64,000 nucleotides of DNA from Desmodesmus armatus (Eukaryota; Chlorophyta; Chlorophyceae; Sphaeropleales; Scenedesmaceae). This document shows positions 38,765 through 51,666 of the stretch, in pieces (within the stretch, counting starts at the first letter, position 1; each line of letters starts with the position of its first letter). Location of the stretch: NCBI GenBank assembly GCA_007449985.2, contig VIIQ02000749.1, forward strand, positions 1 through 64,000. The letters run 5' to 3'. The notes beneath the pieces are model-generated. The model was not told the origin of the DNA. It saw nothing but the letters and a program-made list of their open reading frames with translations, and made no database searches. Made by a program: the position numbers and the translations under genes.

Positions 38765-41700
38765 ATGGACTCCCAAGAAGGTGCTCGGCTGTCTGAGCTG
38801 TTGACAGAAGGTGCGTTTATCTACTTGCAGCTGGTTTGTTCGTCTTCTTGCACTTGGGGTTACCTGCACGTTCATACAGCTAGATGTGCTGCTGCTGGAG
38901 AAGTAGCTATACTATAGGCAGGTCCAGCTCAGTCAGCAAATGAAGCAGGCCTCACCCACTATCTGTTCGTGCCTTTTCCGCCCCCCCCCCTCAACGTACA
39001 GCTATATCGTCTAAGGTCGAGCAACACCGGCGGGAGGAGCAGCAGCAGGTGGATGGTTTGCTGGCGAGCCAGAAGTACCTCACATCTAACCTACGGACCC
39101 TCATCAACAGTGCGTGAAAGGACCATCTTTTTCAATGGCATGTGCATCACATTCTTGATTACGTAGTGTGCATCTGCTCAATGCTCAGCATCTGGTTTAG
39201 CCCCTGGCCCCCTCAACAGCAGTGGTAACTTTGTGCACAGAAGTGGCCCGCGAGAACCAGCCGCTGCTAGGGAAGACACACCATTTACGAAGAGCATGCC
39301 GTCCGTTCTGCGTTACCTTTGCCCCCCCCCCCACCCACCCACCCACCCTTTCACCCCCCCCCCCCCACCACCACCACCACACCCATCCCCTTCTGTGGCC
39401 CCCAGGTCTTGACACCATTCTGCAGCTGTCCACCCCCCGCTACAGCAGCAGTCAGGGTGACCTGGTCAGCAGCTGCCTCAACAGGGCCAGGACACTAGGC
39501 ACAAAGCTGGAACAGGTGGCGGCACGATTGGCACGTGTACAGGTGGGGTGGCATGTGGTGTGTGTGTAGACACAGGGAGTGTGTATGTGTGTCGACAGAG
39601 AGACTGCATGCGTGCACATGCATGCTGGCTAGCAATCATCCGACAAAGATAGTCAAACGTGACGCTAGCACGGAAAACCAGGGCGATCCCTGCATCAAAG
39701 CTGTCGTTAGCATGAGACAAAAAGGAAGGCGTTCACCTGGGTGGTGCTCTTGCGCTTACGACAGTCTACAGGGCTGTCCTCCGGTCCGGAGAGGTCGAGG
39801 TCGCTGCTTCACTGAACTGACGACTGTCAAAAGTTGGTATCGAGACTGATAGAGGGGCCACTTCCCTCGCTAACATGTTGCGAGCAGTAATGCAGCATAC
39901 TTCAGACCCATCCTAGGCATTACCTGCAGGCACAATGAAGACGTTGGAGATGGCAGCAGCGGTAGTCAGTAAAGGGCGTAGAAATTCCACATGGGTGGCA
40001 TGAAGACATCATGAAGGCTTCCTCCTAGTGTGGCTCGATGTGTCTTGGGGGTACGAGTCGGCGCAGCTGGTGATAAGGGCCATGGTGGTCTTCAGGGTTC
40101 AGGACATGATGTAGTGATTTGACTGGCTTGACAACCTGCTAAAAGACAGCAGCAGCTACAAATGTCTCTGATCAAGTGAGTGACAGGCATGGCAACAACA
40201 GGTTGGGCGGCACATGTGTCACCTGGGTATGCAACAGGGAAAGGGAGGGGGCAGGCACGGAGTTGTGGGGGACATGCAGGCTCACTAGGATGCACCCAGC
40301 TAGGATAGTGATACACTGACATCAACAACCACTTTCAGCATGTATCGGTCCCTGTGTGTGTGTAGACACAGGGAGTGCATCCAGCCAATGCACCAACCAT
40401 CCAAGGATGTGACATTCCGAAGTTGGGTATAAGTGCGTGGGGGCGCACAGTGAAACCGTATTCAATCATCAATAATAAAAAGAATAAAAATGAAACCTTT
40501 CACCTGATCAGCCTGCCTCCAGTCTCTCCAGCACCCTCCAGCATTCGGCTGGCTGATTGCTGCATGGCTGCCTGACTGCTGTGTGTGTGTGTGTGGGGGG
40601 GGGGGGGGCAGGTGGCAGCACGACTGGCATAAGTACAGGTGGGTAGGCGTGTGTGGTCGCTGTGTGTCGACAGAGAGACTGCATGCGTGCACATGCATGC
40701 TGGCTAGCAATCATCTGACAAGGATAGTCAAACAATGATGCTAGCACGGAAAACCAGGGCGATCCCTGCATCAAAGCTGTTGTTAGAGTGGAATAACAAG
40801 AGGCCTACGGCCATCTCGGCTGGGCCCTCTATGAGCAAAATGCACAGCACATGTATGCTGATACTGGTGATGAAATCGTGCAACAGCACGCACTGACGGT
40901 GCACTACTGGCACAACATACAAAGCTTGTGCATGCAATGTGCTGATCAAAGGACTTGATGTGACCAGGTTATCTGTGACCTGATATGACTGTTTGTGCTC
41001 CCGGGAGTCTCCCAGCACACAGGTCAGCACTACACACATGAACTTCACCTCCATCAAGGCAGGGCATGGCAGGCGTGCAAGCCAGTAGTTCGCCGGTACG
41101 GAAACCGGTTGAAATTATCATAGGCAAGTATGCTGATAATGTGATGATCATCATACGCGTTGAAAGCAGCTTGCGTTTGCATCTTGCACTTCCGACAGGG
41201 TTGCAGCAAAGGCTGTCGCACGCACAATCACATCAGGAACAAACACTTGAGATGGCAGGTCAAGCACTTTGGTGTTTTAATCTTGTGCAGGCAAGTAGCA
41301 AGAAGGCGACTGCCTGGCAAGCGGTATCCATGAACATGCACAGACAGTTGCCAGGTTGATCGTGCATGCTGGACAGCCCTAGTGAGCTGAATCCCAATCA
41401 TTTGGAGGTAGCTTTCAGGTTATGGTGTCAGCAGCCACCAAGTTTTGATTTTTAACCGGTTATTGCCTGGAAACACCTGTGGCAAACTGCTTTTGAGACC
41501 TTGCTCAGAGCGTGATGTCCAAGTATGACGTTGCTGGCGACGAATGTGCAACATTGGCTGCCAGCACAGGGCGTGAGGTTGAGGGGTTGCTGCTTGCAGG
41601 AAGTGTGAACGGCAATGCCAACAAAAGGCAGACCCATACACAACACGTGTTTTCATTTGTAATTGTTCTGTTCAAAACGCGCGTGTGAACGGCACAAGCT

Positions 41701-44700
41701 GCAAAAAACCGAGACAGGTGTGACCGGCAGTTGCAGGCCAACCCGCGCATCGTAGCCAGCATGCGCGATGGTGACAGCACCGACAACGGACAACTATAGA
41801 ACGGTGTATCCTCGGCAAAGGCTAGGTCGAACTGCGACCGCTATATACTACGCCCTTCGGGCCCAGCCAACATGTGGGCTGCGCCCAAACCGGCTATGCC
41901 CGTGAAGGAGGCAACAGAGTCGGGTTGGGTAAGGAATCGGTTATGAGTAGGCCTCGGGCTATTGTTGTGTGCGTTCAGGTTGATTTTGAGCAATTTATCC
42001 CTGGCAGATGTATCCCTGGCAGATGTATCCCAATGGGGTAGCCCCCCCCTCCTTCCCCCTGCCCTCGCAATTCAACCTCAGCGACCTGCTGCAACAGCAT
42101 TTGCAACTGGTCAGCAGCAGACAGTGTGGCAGCACACCATGAGGGTGGAGCCTCCACCCCGGGGGGTATTGGCAGGGGAATCCCATTGGGGTGAGCTTCA
42201 CCCATCCCCTTCCCCCTGCCCTCGCAAGTCTACCTCAGTGACCCAGTGCAGCCATCAGCCCCCCCCCCCCCCCAACATGGAAAAAGCCCGAGCATGATCC
42301 AGGAAGGCCAGTGGAAGGGTATCTCAAAAAACCACTTGAAGCAACTGAAATGCATTGCTTCAACAGCAGCAAAATAGATATTAAGAACAGCAAATGCGTT
42401 GTCGAAATATCGCGTGGACTGGTGGCTCACTGAAGGTGCAGCTGTCAAGAAGCGAAGTCATCATGGCAGATGTGTGCGCTTCCGTCTCATGTTTTCAAAG
42501 GAAATCAAGGGGCCGTTTGGCCGGGCTCGAAGGAGTTGGTCCGGAAATGCACATGATGACATGCAACGAGACCTCTGTTGACAGGCGCCTGTCATGCCGT
42601 GTCGCTGTTTGGGGGCTGACACCTGTGACCGTGGGTGGACAGCCTTACAGCGAGTGATGGTTAGACTGCGAGTGGCAGGGCTGTGCACCAGCAGCGCATG
42701 CCCTTCTGATAGACTATTGCACACACGGCATCTGCTCAGGAGCCCAACCTTGGGGTTTGGCGGAGCAGTGCCCTTGCATGCCAGGCTTTACCTGGCCCTG
42801 TGGAGGATCGTGGCATATCCAGCATCTGCTCAGGAGCCCAACCTGGGGTTCTGCTGAGCAGTTGCAACTGCATAGTATGGCCAGGCGGTGCAGTGCTTGT
42901 GCCAGCCTGGCACGATTGTACTGGCAAGGCAGCAGTGACTGCTAGACTGCTGCCTTCGGTTGTGTTGGATACCCGTAGTGGCACTTGCAAATCTCAGGTT
43001 GAACCAGAGCATACCCTGTGGTTGTTGCATTCAGCAGCAGTTGTACAGTACCTGTGGTGGAGGGTATGGTCTGGGTGCTTGAGCGTTTGGTGGAGTTAAA
43101 GGTTTGATTCTGCATGCATGTTTAGTGTTGTTGTCGGATTGTGTAGCGTCGAGATGCCCATGTTGCAGGCACACTGGTGACCTGTAGCTACGGGGTGTCT
43201 AGTGTGTCTCGAAGGTTCCGAGTGCAGGACTCGATCATGTTCTCGTGGCAATGCCTGGCCTCGCAAGGTGGTGATGGTCAAGGAGCGAGGTGCCAGGAGT
43301 TGTGACGATGACTAATAAACATGCATGCACCTGTGCATGCTTTGTTTGGTTGTTCAGTTATGAACTTCACTACGTATTCTAGAAGCTTCGCCTGCTATTA
43401 CTATGTAAGCAAGCGCGGAGCAGGTTGTCCAGAAGACCGAGAAGACCGAGGAGACCGAGGAGTTCGAGGTTGTGTTGTCAAGGTTACGTTTGAGCATTCA
43501 TGAGATTGTTCATGTAACTGACTGACTGGTTTGTCTTGCTAAGGTGTCTTGAGAGACACGACCTGCCTTAGACTGACTGAGCCCCAGAGTGACCAGCAGT
43601 CCCTTCCTATACCAGCAGTACAGTGCAGACAACAATCCATGTGAAGCACGCGCACAGCGCGTCGATACAAGTCTTTTGCTACGTGAACGTCAGACAGTGA
43701 GTCGAGTTGGTGCTTGCAGTCATGCAATGCTTCCCTGAGTCTGAGAACCAGTCCCTGTGACTTGTTTGAACATCAGCAGTGCCACTGCAGCAAGTGCACA
43801 GTTCATTTCCCCTTTGTTTGGCAAGCACCAACAGCAGTACCTTGAGGGGTACCTCCGGCACAACAGCAGTAGCTGGGACCCCCACCTCCGGCACAGCAGC
43901 AGCATACAGGGGTACCCACCCCCAGCACGACAGCAGTACACAGGGGTACCAACCCCTGGCACAGCAGCAGTACAGCGAGGGGATCATCCCTTGTGTCGCA
44001 ACCCCTATCCCCTGGCACAACAGCAGTGCAGTGAGGGATCACCCATCCTTGTGAGCTCAACCTTCGGTGCAGCCTTTTGCCCTTTCACCCCTTACCCGCC
44101 TTACACAGCGGCTGCGTCGAGCTTTGAGTGGTGACTGTTTACAATTGTGGACATCAGAGTGCTTCCCTGTGCACTCTTGGCCTTCGATCATCCCTGGGCT
44201 GCGTGATACCCGTTGAGGAGAGTCCCTACGTCTGCTACAGCAGCCCCAGTGACCCCACACCCCACACCCGCCGCGGGGCACGTCCGAACCCGACAGCCCT
44301 TCCTGACAGCGAGCCTGCAACTGCAGCGCCTGCGGCCCTGAGCCCTGCCGCCGGTCGCTGTCCCCACTCCGCTACACCCAGTTGCATCCCCGCACCCGCT
44401 GCCAAGCCAGCACCGGCTGTGCACAGCAGTCACCCCCGTCAGGCCCGGCCCGCTCGCCGTCCCCCCCGTGCCCCCCGCGCCCGCGCTACAGCCGCGCCCA
44501 TGCCCCTTCCCCTGCAATCACCACTCAACCTCAGTGACATACTGTAGCACCACTGTTGACTCCCAAGCAGCACAGCAACCCAGGGGGGGGGGGGTGCAGG
44601 GGGAACCCAGTCGGGTGGGCTTCGCCCACCCTCTTTCCCCTGCAATCACCACTCAACCTCAGTGATATACTGTAGCAGCGCTGTCGACCTCCTGAGCAGC

Positions 44701-47700
44701 ACAGCAATCAAGGGGGGGGGTGCAGGGGGATCCCAGTCGGGTGGGCGAAGCCCACCCTCCTTCCCCTGCAATCACCACTCAACCTCAGTGACCTATTGCA
44801 GCAGTGATGTCCAGCAGTACTGCACAGCCCAGGGGGGTAGCAAGGGGGCCCAGGGGGGTAGTGGGGGACGGGAAGCCTCACTACTCAACCTGAGCGACCT
44901 AGTGCAACAGTGCTTTCGACCTGCCTAGCACTTTTTGCAGCATTTGGGGGGCAGGGGGTGCAGGGGGGATCCCAGTGGGGTGGGCTTCGTCCAATCCCCC
45001 TCCCCCCTGCAATTAACACTTAACCTCATTGCCTGGTGCAGCAGTGCTTTCAACCTCCTCAGCAGCAGATGCAGCACAGGCAAAGGGTAGTGCAGGGGGA
45101 CCCCAGGGGCGTGTTTCTTTGCCCACCCCCCCTTCTTCAGCCCTCACTACTCGACCTCTGTGACGTGGTTCAGCAGTGCTTTCAAACTGCCTAGCAGCAC
45201 TTCGCAGCAATCAGGGGCGGGGGGTGCAGGGGGATCCCAGTGGGGTGGGCGAAGCCCACCCCCCTCCCCCTGCAATCGCCATCCAACCTCAGCGACCTGG
45301 TGCAGCAGTTGCTTTTCACCTCCTTAGCAGCGACTCACAGCACAGGGGTGGGAGTGCAGGGGGACCCCTGCATTCACTACGTGGTGCACTTAGTGCACTC
45401 AACCTCGGCAACGTACCAGGTAGTGCAGGCTGTGATTTCAGCCTCGTTGCGGCATTCACTAGCAAGGACAGCCTTCGCCCACCCTCCTTCCCCTTGCAAT
45501 CACCATCCAACCTCAGTGGCCTAGTGCAGCAGTACTTGTCAAAGCCTTACGCAGCATTCCACAGCACAAGTGGGGGGGGGGGGCGCAGGGGAACCCAGTG
45601 GGGTGGGCTTCGCCCACCTTCCTTCCCCCCTGCAATCACCACTCAACGTCAGTGACCTGGTGCAGCAGTGCTTTCAACCTCCTTAGCAGCATTTCGCAGC
45701 ACAGGGGAAGGGGAGTGCAGGGGGATCCCAGTGGGGTGGGCTTCGCCCACCCCCCTTCCCCCTGCAATCACTACGTGGTGCATTAATGAGTGCATTGATC
45801 AGTGCACTCAACCTGGTGCACTCAGTGCACTCAATCTCGGCGACCTACCAGGTGGTGCAGCTGTGCTTTCAACCTCCTTGCGGCATTCAACAGCAAGGAC
45901 AGCCTGGGGAAGGGACAGCTGGTGATACCGGTCACAGATCGCGTGAGGCACGCACAGCAGCTGCCCCTGCTGTTGCAGAGTTGCTCACAAATAATGAGGC
46001 CTTGAGCGACCTTACGCGGACCGGAGGTGGACTGCTCGACACCATCGGAGCTTCAGAATGGTTTTGGCCGATGTGCGCAGCCTGCCCCCTAATTACACCA
46101 AACGTAATAAAATGTCAATAGAAACCTAACGCGCAAGCAGTTTGTGCGGATTGAGCTTGTCGCCTGGACAGCAGCAGCAAGGATCGCCGGTTCGATCGGT
46201 CCCTGCTGCCTGCACACTTTTGGCCTGCCCTGCGCGATGCTCTCTTTCTGGTCTCTAGCATTTGTACTTATTGCTTTTGGTTTTCTTCTGCTCTCGTTTG
46301 GCATCTGCTCATTCGCAAAATCGAATCCTTCCCCCCTGAACCCTGAAGCTAGGTGCACAGGCTCTTCGGAGCTCCGCTCCTTCGAGAATAACCGGTTGAT
46401 GTCGCAAGACCAACGCGCATCAAACGCGTGCCGGAAACGCCCGTTTTGGGGAGAGCAGCAACAAGGATCGCCAGTTCGATCGGTCCCTGCTGTCTGCATA
46501 CTGGTTGCCTGGACTCCGCAACCTTCTGTACCTGCTATCTAATGGACCCTTTACATACCTGTAGTGACAGTTGCTCCTGATATGGCAGCTGCCGGTTTAG
46601 TCAACCCCGTACTGTATTGCCAAGCCGTTCTGCACCGACAAGCATTGGTCGTGCCTGTGCACTTGCCTTTCAGTTTAATTGCCTCACGTACATTCGTATG
46701 GTCGCAGAAAATACACCCTGTTGGAAAAAAGTGCCAAATTTCTGGGATGGCAGTTGTGATGGGTCATTGCAGCCAATCGCGACCGAATCAGGGGAACTTC
46801 CCGTTGGTTTTAAGAAATAATTTTGTACCCCATACCTGTCCAGCTCATCAGATGCGGCTGCAGCTGTCAGTACAGCGGCTGCTGCCGTGCCAAAGTTGGG
46901 GGTCCAAAAGCAGTAGAAGTGAGTAGAGTTGGGGTGAGTTTTTTTGGGTCGATACGTCATAAAATACAATCGCGATTCTAAAAAAAGGGGGGGCGGGTCG
47001 GCTCGTGAAGGTCGGCTTGCGGTCACTATACTAAAGCCCTTCGGGCATAGCCATAAGGAAGGCATTCACCTGGGTGCACTAGGCCGGCAGCCCCCTTATC
47101 CGGTCAAGCCCCACCCTTCACCCCTCGTCCACCTGGGTGTCAAGGGTGCGGTCAAGGGGGGTGCTAAGCCCTTGACCCTCCTACCCTTGACGGGTGAAGG
47201 GGGTAACCTTAGTGTGAAGTCCCCCCCCCCCCTTCACCCTCTAGGATGAGCCCCACGGGCCCCTGCGCTGGTTATGAGCTGCTCACACGCCTTTCAATGG
47301 CTTAAGATGACCATTTTGAGCAGCAGAGAAGCACCACATGCGATACCAGCCCTGTTGGGGGGGGGGTCAAGGCAAAACATAAGTCAGCTATGGTTGTGGG
47401 AACGTCACTGTCGCATGAGTCGCCTGTTGAAAACTCCATACTGCTTGCTGACGTGTTTGGGGTAGGCCGAAAGTGAGATCGCACACATGGCGCGGTTCAC
47501 CTTCCAGGCGGTATATTGAATCATGACCAGGCCACCATACGGCTACAACACTTACAGTAAGTATTACAAGTCTATGTGTTGTCTCTGTGTCCCAGTCAGT
47601 CGATGCTTGTGAAGCAGCAGAGCAACGTCGAATTCAATCAGACTTCACCAGCAGCTATAGGCCTACAACGACGCCCACTCACACTGTTTATCCGTCTGAG

Positions 47701-50700
47701 GAGTCCCTTGTATCCATAACAAGCAGTCTACAGCACCCCACGTGCCTCCACAAGCGCATGCTTCTGCTGAGCAGCAGCATGCCTGCAACAAAGCCAGCAG
47801 CACCCCAGGCCCTGAAGTCCTCTCTAGCGTGCTCACAGTCATGGATGCATCCGAAAGCCGCGTGGAGACAAAGGACGGTGCCAGCAGAAGACCCAGCAGA
47901 CAATACCATAGGTCCCCACCCCTGCATGCTTCACAGCAGTGGCAACGGAGGCCCTAGCAGCTTTGGGCCATATGATCAACGTCGGGGAGAGCTGAGTACC
48001 AACAGGAGCAACAATTCCGGCAGATATCCACCTGGTGAGGCAACAGCAGCACCAGCAGCGGATGTGCATGTTGGACGGGGAGCACGACTTGCAGCAGCAC
48101 CAGCTACAGCAGCACCACCAGAAAGTGTGGGCATGTAAAGCATGCTATTTGCGACGCCAGCATGCACAACCTAGACCGCTGCAGCTGTGTTGTTGTTGTG
48201 ATTCTCTGCTAAATGCAGCCCAAGACATGGGATGTTTTGTGGCTCAAGACACACCCTGTGCTTTGTTTGCAGAGCTGATGACTCAAGCCCAAAGTGGGGA
48301 AGTCCGCATCACCTCCGACTGCAAGGCTGAGACAAGGGCTGTCATGACACGAGGCAAGGCAGTACACTGAGACATATAATGCGCATTACTACAAGAGCAA
48401 GCCTGGAGCATGCCACAGGCATGCTGCCAGAGACATGGAGACATGGCAAGGACAGCAGCATGGAAGGTAGGCAGATGTCCATGCTTTGGGGGACAAATTT
48501 TTCAAGGCAAAACTCTGCATACCCAGCACGCAGGCGGGATAGGCAGACAGGCATGTGCGTTCAACAGGCATGCTCAGCAGAAGTACGATGGCCAGCCAAG
48601 TGCCAGCAGTGCGTGTAATCCTCAACCGTGCATTTCATCTTGGGCATTGACAGTCGGGGCTGACATGCAATGAACAGGGCCAGGACTGATACGTGCTGCT
48701 GCAATTTCTGCACACATCACTTATGTAGTCGTCAGGTGTGATGCTCAGAGACATTCATGCCTACTGCTGCCGTGCAGGATGCTGGCAAGCTGCTATGTCA
48801 AGCGCCTGAGATCATATCTTAGGGAAAGGTGCAGACACATCCATCTTTCAGCAGGCTCCAAGCTTGCTGAGTCACAAGCTACAAGTGTGTGACCAGCGAC
48901 AACCTTCACGAACCTATTGCGTCATTGCATGGCTAACTGCTACTGCTGGGTGCCCGCACCAGCATGGCATGCATGTCCCCACATGGGTGGATGTGTGGGG
49001 TTAGATAGGGGTGTGTGGTCAGGTGGCTGTGGTTGGGGCAACTGCACTAGCATTGGCATGTTCCTGCATCAGCGAAGTGTGGTTAGCATTGTACATACCA
49101 TGTTGCGCACTGTCAAAACACAGCATGTTGTGCATCACCATGCAGGGTAACATGCGAGTATGTGGTGGTGGCGGTGGTGGTGTAGGGGGGTTCCCTTCTG
49201 CGCTTAGCACGCATGTCCCACCGACAGCTGGGGCGAGATTTGGTGTGCGCTGCTGCTGCTATCAGATGGACTGCAACCTTATGCGCCAGCTTGCACCCCG
49301 GCCAGCAGACAGACTTTACTGGAGGCTTGTTGTTGCGTTTGCTATTTATCACCCCTGCTTACTGTCATCAGATCTGACATCTCTACCTTGCCGCCTTTGT
49401 GTATGGCGGAGGGTATGGCGCTGCATGGCATGGCATTGGTGCATGCTTGTCACCATGAAATCATGTGTTGGTAGCTGTGCTCATGCGTGTTGGCATGGTA
49501 TGTGGCATTGGCAACTATGAACCACCCAAGTGCAGATATGCAGAGCATATATGCGTGAGTATCCTTTCAGCACTGTTCATGCATGCTGCCAGCATTTTGA
49601 CTCGTAGCTGAGCATACTACGCGTAGTAGGCAGGCCTGCTACGACAGCCGTAACGACCTCAACACAGCCAAAACTGAACAAAGCCCAATTGACATTGCGA
49701 TGTCCAACACAGTGCCCTGCACGTGCCAATGGCTGCTTGACATTGCCCTGAAATGTGATGCACAGCACAGTCAAGCCCCTTAGTGAGAACCCCCTTGTCC
49801 AGCACGCGCCAAGCCCCTTATCTGCATGGCGGCTAAGGCCCCCCCCCTTCACCCAAAAGGCGTCAAGGGGGCCCCCTTCACCCTGGCTGCCCCCCCTTGA
49901 CGGCCGCACGTCAAGGGGGTTGTCCAGCCGTCCAATAAGGTTACCCCCTTGACCGGATAAGGGGGCTGCCGGCCTAGTGGTGGTGCGTGTGTGGCGGGGG
50001 GGGGGGGGAGACGGTGCTTGCAGTCGTTATCATGGTAATGGGTAACAGGGCCAGGACACTCGGCGCAAAGCTGGAACAGGTGGTAGCACGACTGGCACGT
50101 GTGCAGGTTGGGGGGGGGGGGGGGGGTCGGGGGGGGGGGGTTGCTGGTTGCTGCTGTTGATTGTGGTACCAGTGTCTGGCCCTGTGGGGGTTGGACCCAT
50201 CTATGGCAGAAATAATCCTCTAGTATAGAGCATTAGAAACAGCTGTAGCCCCTTCCTTACACGCCTCCACCCCCCCCCCACACACACACACACACACCCA
50301 CAACCTCCCTGCCACTACCATGACCACCCAGACGCCCACCCCCATGACACGTGCGCCAATTCTCACCACACCTGCTCTTTGCCCCATCCCACTGTATGTC
50401 TGCAGGATCACCTGGGAGCACCAAGAGGCTTCTCCTAAGTCGCAGCAGCCGTTGCAATTGCTAGCTGCAGGTCACCTGAAACAGCTTTAGCCCCTTCCTT
50501 ACACGCCTCCATGCCCCCCCCCCCCCCCCGGGCCCCCCACACACAACCTCCCTGCCGCCACCATGACCACCCAGACGCCCACCCCCATGACACGTGCGCC
50601 AAGTTTCCTCATGCTCTCTGTGTCTGCCTCATTCTATTGTCTGTCTGCAGGATCACCTTGAGCAGCAGGAGGCTGCCTATGGCCTACACCAGTCAACAGC

Positions 50701-50881
50701 ACAAGAGGCGGCATCACCAGCAACTACAGCAGCTGAAGGTGCAGCAACAATGCTACCAGCAGTAATGGCAGGTGCAGGAACAGCAGAAGCCACACTTGAA
50801 GGTGTAGAGGCGTCACCACCAGCAGCAGCAGGCAGTGCTGTGACCACATTTCCAGATGCTTCTGCTCAGCTGCAGCAGTAG
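38765..50881 (+). CDS. Small coiled-coil protein, Snapin/BORC-like (tentative)
   Basis: Exons 38765-38810, 39002-39109, 39406-39542 and 50651-50881 (TAG) join in phase to 173 aa. The first ~115 residues are helical and coiled-coil-like (ISSKVEQHRREEQQQVDGLL, SQKYLTSNLRTLINSLDTIL, RARTLGTKLEQVAARLARVQ, DHLEQQEAAYG); the rest is Ala/Thr-rich. Spacing of charged and hydrophobic residues resembles Snapin and related BLOC-1/BORC subunits, which tether and position lysosome-related organelles, but identity is not certain. The last intron would be ~11.1 kb, far longer than any other here. Evidence that 39.5 and 50.7 kb belong together: phase fits; a copy of the exon 3 end with its donor region lies at 50044-50106; and a copy of the exon 4 start lies at 50406. 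A 2.9-kb transposon and minisatellites fill the intron. Confidence 0.55.
39591..39710 (+). repeat. Dispersed repeat D2, copy A
   Basis: Starts 48 bp after the donor of Snapin-like exon 3. Near-identical to 40666-40786 and, inverted, to 29571-29686. Confidence 0.92.
40357..40563 (+). repeat. Dispersed repeat D1, copy B
   Basis: Full-length partner of 3471-3670. Contains a short A-rich stretch (AATAATAAAAAGAATAAAAA) absent or shorter in copy A. Confidence 0.8.
40609..40786 (+). repeat. Copy of Snapin-like exon 3 end plus D2 repeat
   Basis: 40609-40638 repeats the last ~30 bases of exon 3 with the GTGGG donor; 40666-40786 repeats D2. Together they copy 39513-39710, about 1.1 kb downstream, so exon tail and D2 were duplicated as one segment. 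Confidence 0.8.
42040..45930 (+). repeat. Minisatellite of ~120-150-bp units with a hairpin core
   Basis: Two units near 42.04-42.26 kb and about ten between 44.5 and 45.93 kb; other sequence lies between. Each unit carries CCCTGCAATCACCACTCAAC, CTCAGTGACCT(G)GTGCAGCAG and a GATCCCAGTGGGGTGGGC block. The core GGTGGGC-TTC-GCCCACC is a 7-bp stem with a 3-base loop. The loop is TTC at 44614, 45602 and 45735 but GAA at 44740 and 45244, meaning the hairpin is inverted in those units. One frame of the unit reads NLSDLVQQ, but stops interrupt it. Confidence 0.88.
43838..44045 (+). repeat. Short-unit minisatellite (~35-40 bp)
   Basis: Five to six degenerate units built around GGCACA(A)CAGCAGTA followed by (CA)GGGGTACC or GAGGGATCA words. 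Confidence 0.8.
46171..46498 (+). repeat. Direct repeat pair ~285 bp apart
   Basis: A ~44-bp word with the core AAGGATCGCC(G/A)GTTCGATCG and CGGTCCCTGCTG occurs at 46171-46214 and 46455-46498 with three or so mismatches. It could bound a small insertion or mark a tandem unit; no coding content recognised between. Confidence 0.75.
47077..49979. mobile_element. CACTA-type DNA transposon, non-autonomous
   Basis: Both ends start with CACTAGGCCGGCAGC; the terminal inverted repeat is exact for 32 bp (47077-47108 against 49948-49979). The 3 bases on each side are GTG (47074-47076 and 49980-49982), the 3-bp target duplication expected for the CACTA/En-Spm superfamily. Subterminal zones (47100-47240 and 49765-49950) are packed with CCCTTGAC and CTTCACCC words in both directions, typical transposase-binding arrays. 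Length 2,903 bp. The interior (47.3-49.7 kb) shows no recognisable transposase, so it probably depends on an autonomous partner. It sits in the long intron of the Snapin-like gene. Confidence 0.93.
50044..50106 (+). repeat. Tail relic of Snapin-like exon 3, 10.5 kb downstream
   Basis: Reads NRARTLGAKLEQVVARLARV and Q, with the GTGGGG donor mutated to GTTGGG. It lies 62 bp right of the CACTA element. The distance suggests the transposon and other repeats were inserted between original and copy. Confidence 0.92.
50236..50685 (+). repeat. 242-bp tandem duplication spanning the acceptor of Snapin-like exon 4
   Basis: Units 50236-50437 and 50478-50685 share the 5' word GAAACAGCT(G/T)TAGCCCCTTCC, a C-run, and the end GCAGGATCACCT(G/T)(G/A)GAGCA. 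The second unit contains the true acceptor and exon start at 50651; the first is the head relic at 50406-50437. Confidence 0.92.
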
Positions 50882-51576
50882 CTGCCCCGTCAATCAAAGC
50901 AGCAGGCTGGTGGAGGCTGAGGGGAATGGCAACTGGTTGTGCTGATGCTCTCAAAGTGTCGGGGTTACTTTGCAGATAAGCAGCAGCAGCTGCAGCAGCA
51001 GCAGGGAGTGCCATTGGCAAATGCTGCAGCAGCAGCAGCAGCAGTGGCGGTGACGCTGGTGACCCAGCTGTGGTGGCGGCTGGTGACGCAGTTGTGGCGG
51101 TGGCGGTAGCAAGCAAGGGCAGCAACACGTGGCGTCAGCAAGCAAGCAGCATCATGGGCTGCCCCTGTTGCTGCCGCCGTCGTGAGCAGCAGCAGGGGAA
51201 GGGGCAGGTCCCTCAGAAAAGGCTGTGACAGTAGCACCAGACTCCCATCCGAGCACTGCTGCTTGCTACAGTGCCAAGAGGGATCTGCACTGGGATGCTT
51301 CACAGGACCGTCACAAATACACCACAGGTCAGTGTGAGAAAAGAAGAATGGGGAGCTGAACTGCATGTTGTAAAAGGGTAAAGAGTGTGTTGAGTGTGCT
51401 GACCCACTGTCAGGCTGTGTTGGGCAGTCAGGGTGCTGGTGCCACAGTGTGTGGCCTTCAGATGCAGTTTGATTGTCCCGGGGGGGGGGGGGGTGTTACC
51501 CCCAGTGAGCGCTCCAGATATCTGACAAGCTCTTGCCTGACATGTGATGTCCGCTGCTGTGCTGCCGTCATTACCG

Positions 51577-51666
<90 letters not shown>

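Noticed and set aside
42399..42581. 60-codon frame (KEIKGPFGRARRSW) in the long Snapin-like intron
   Set aside because: Could be a worn transposon fragment, but nothing firm supports a gene.
42040..45930. Repeated NLSDLVQQ peptide as a tandem-repeat protein
   Set aside because: Stops and frame changes interrupt every unit, and the conserved part is the hairpin DNA core, not the peptide.
44510..45930. CRISPR-like array
   Set aside because: Units are 120-150 bp and repeats diverge; there are no short identical repeats with unique spacers, and the genome is eukaryotic.
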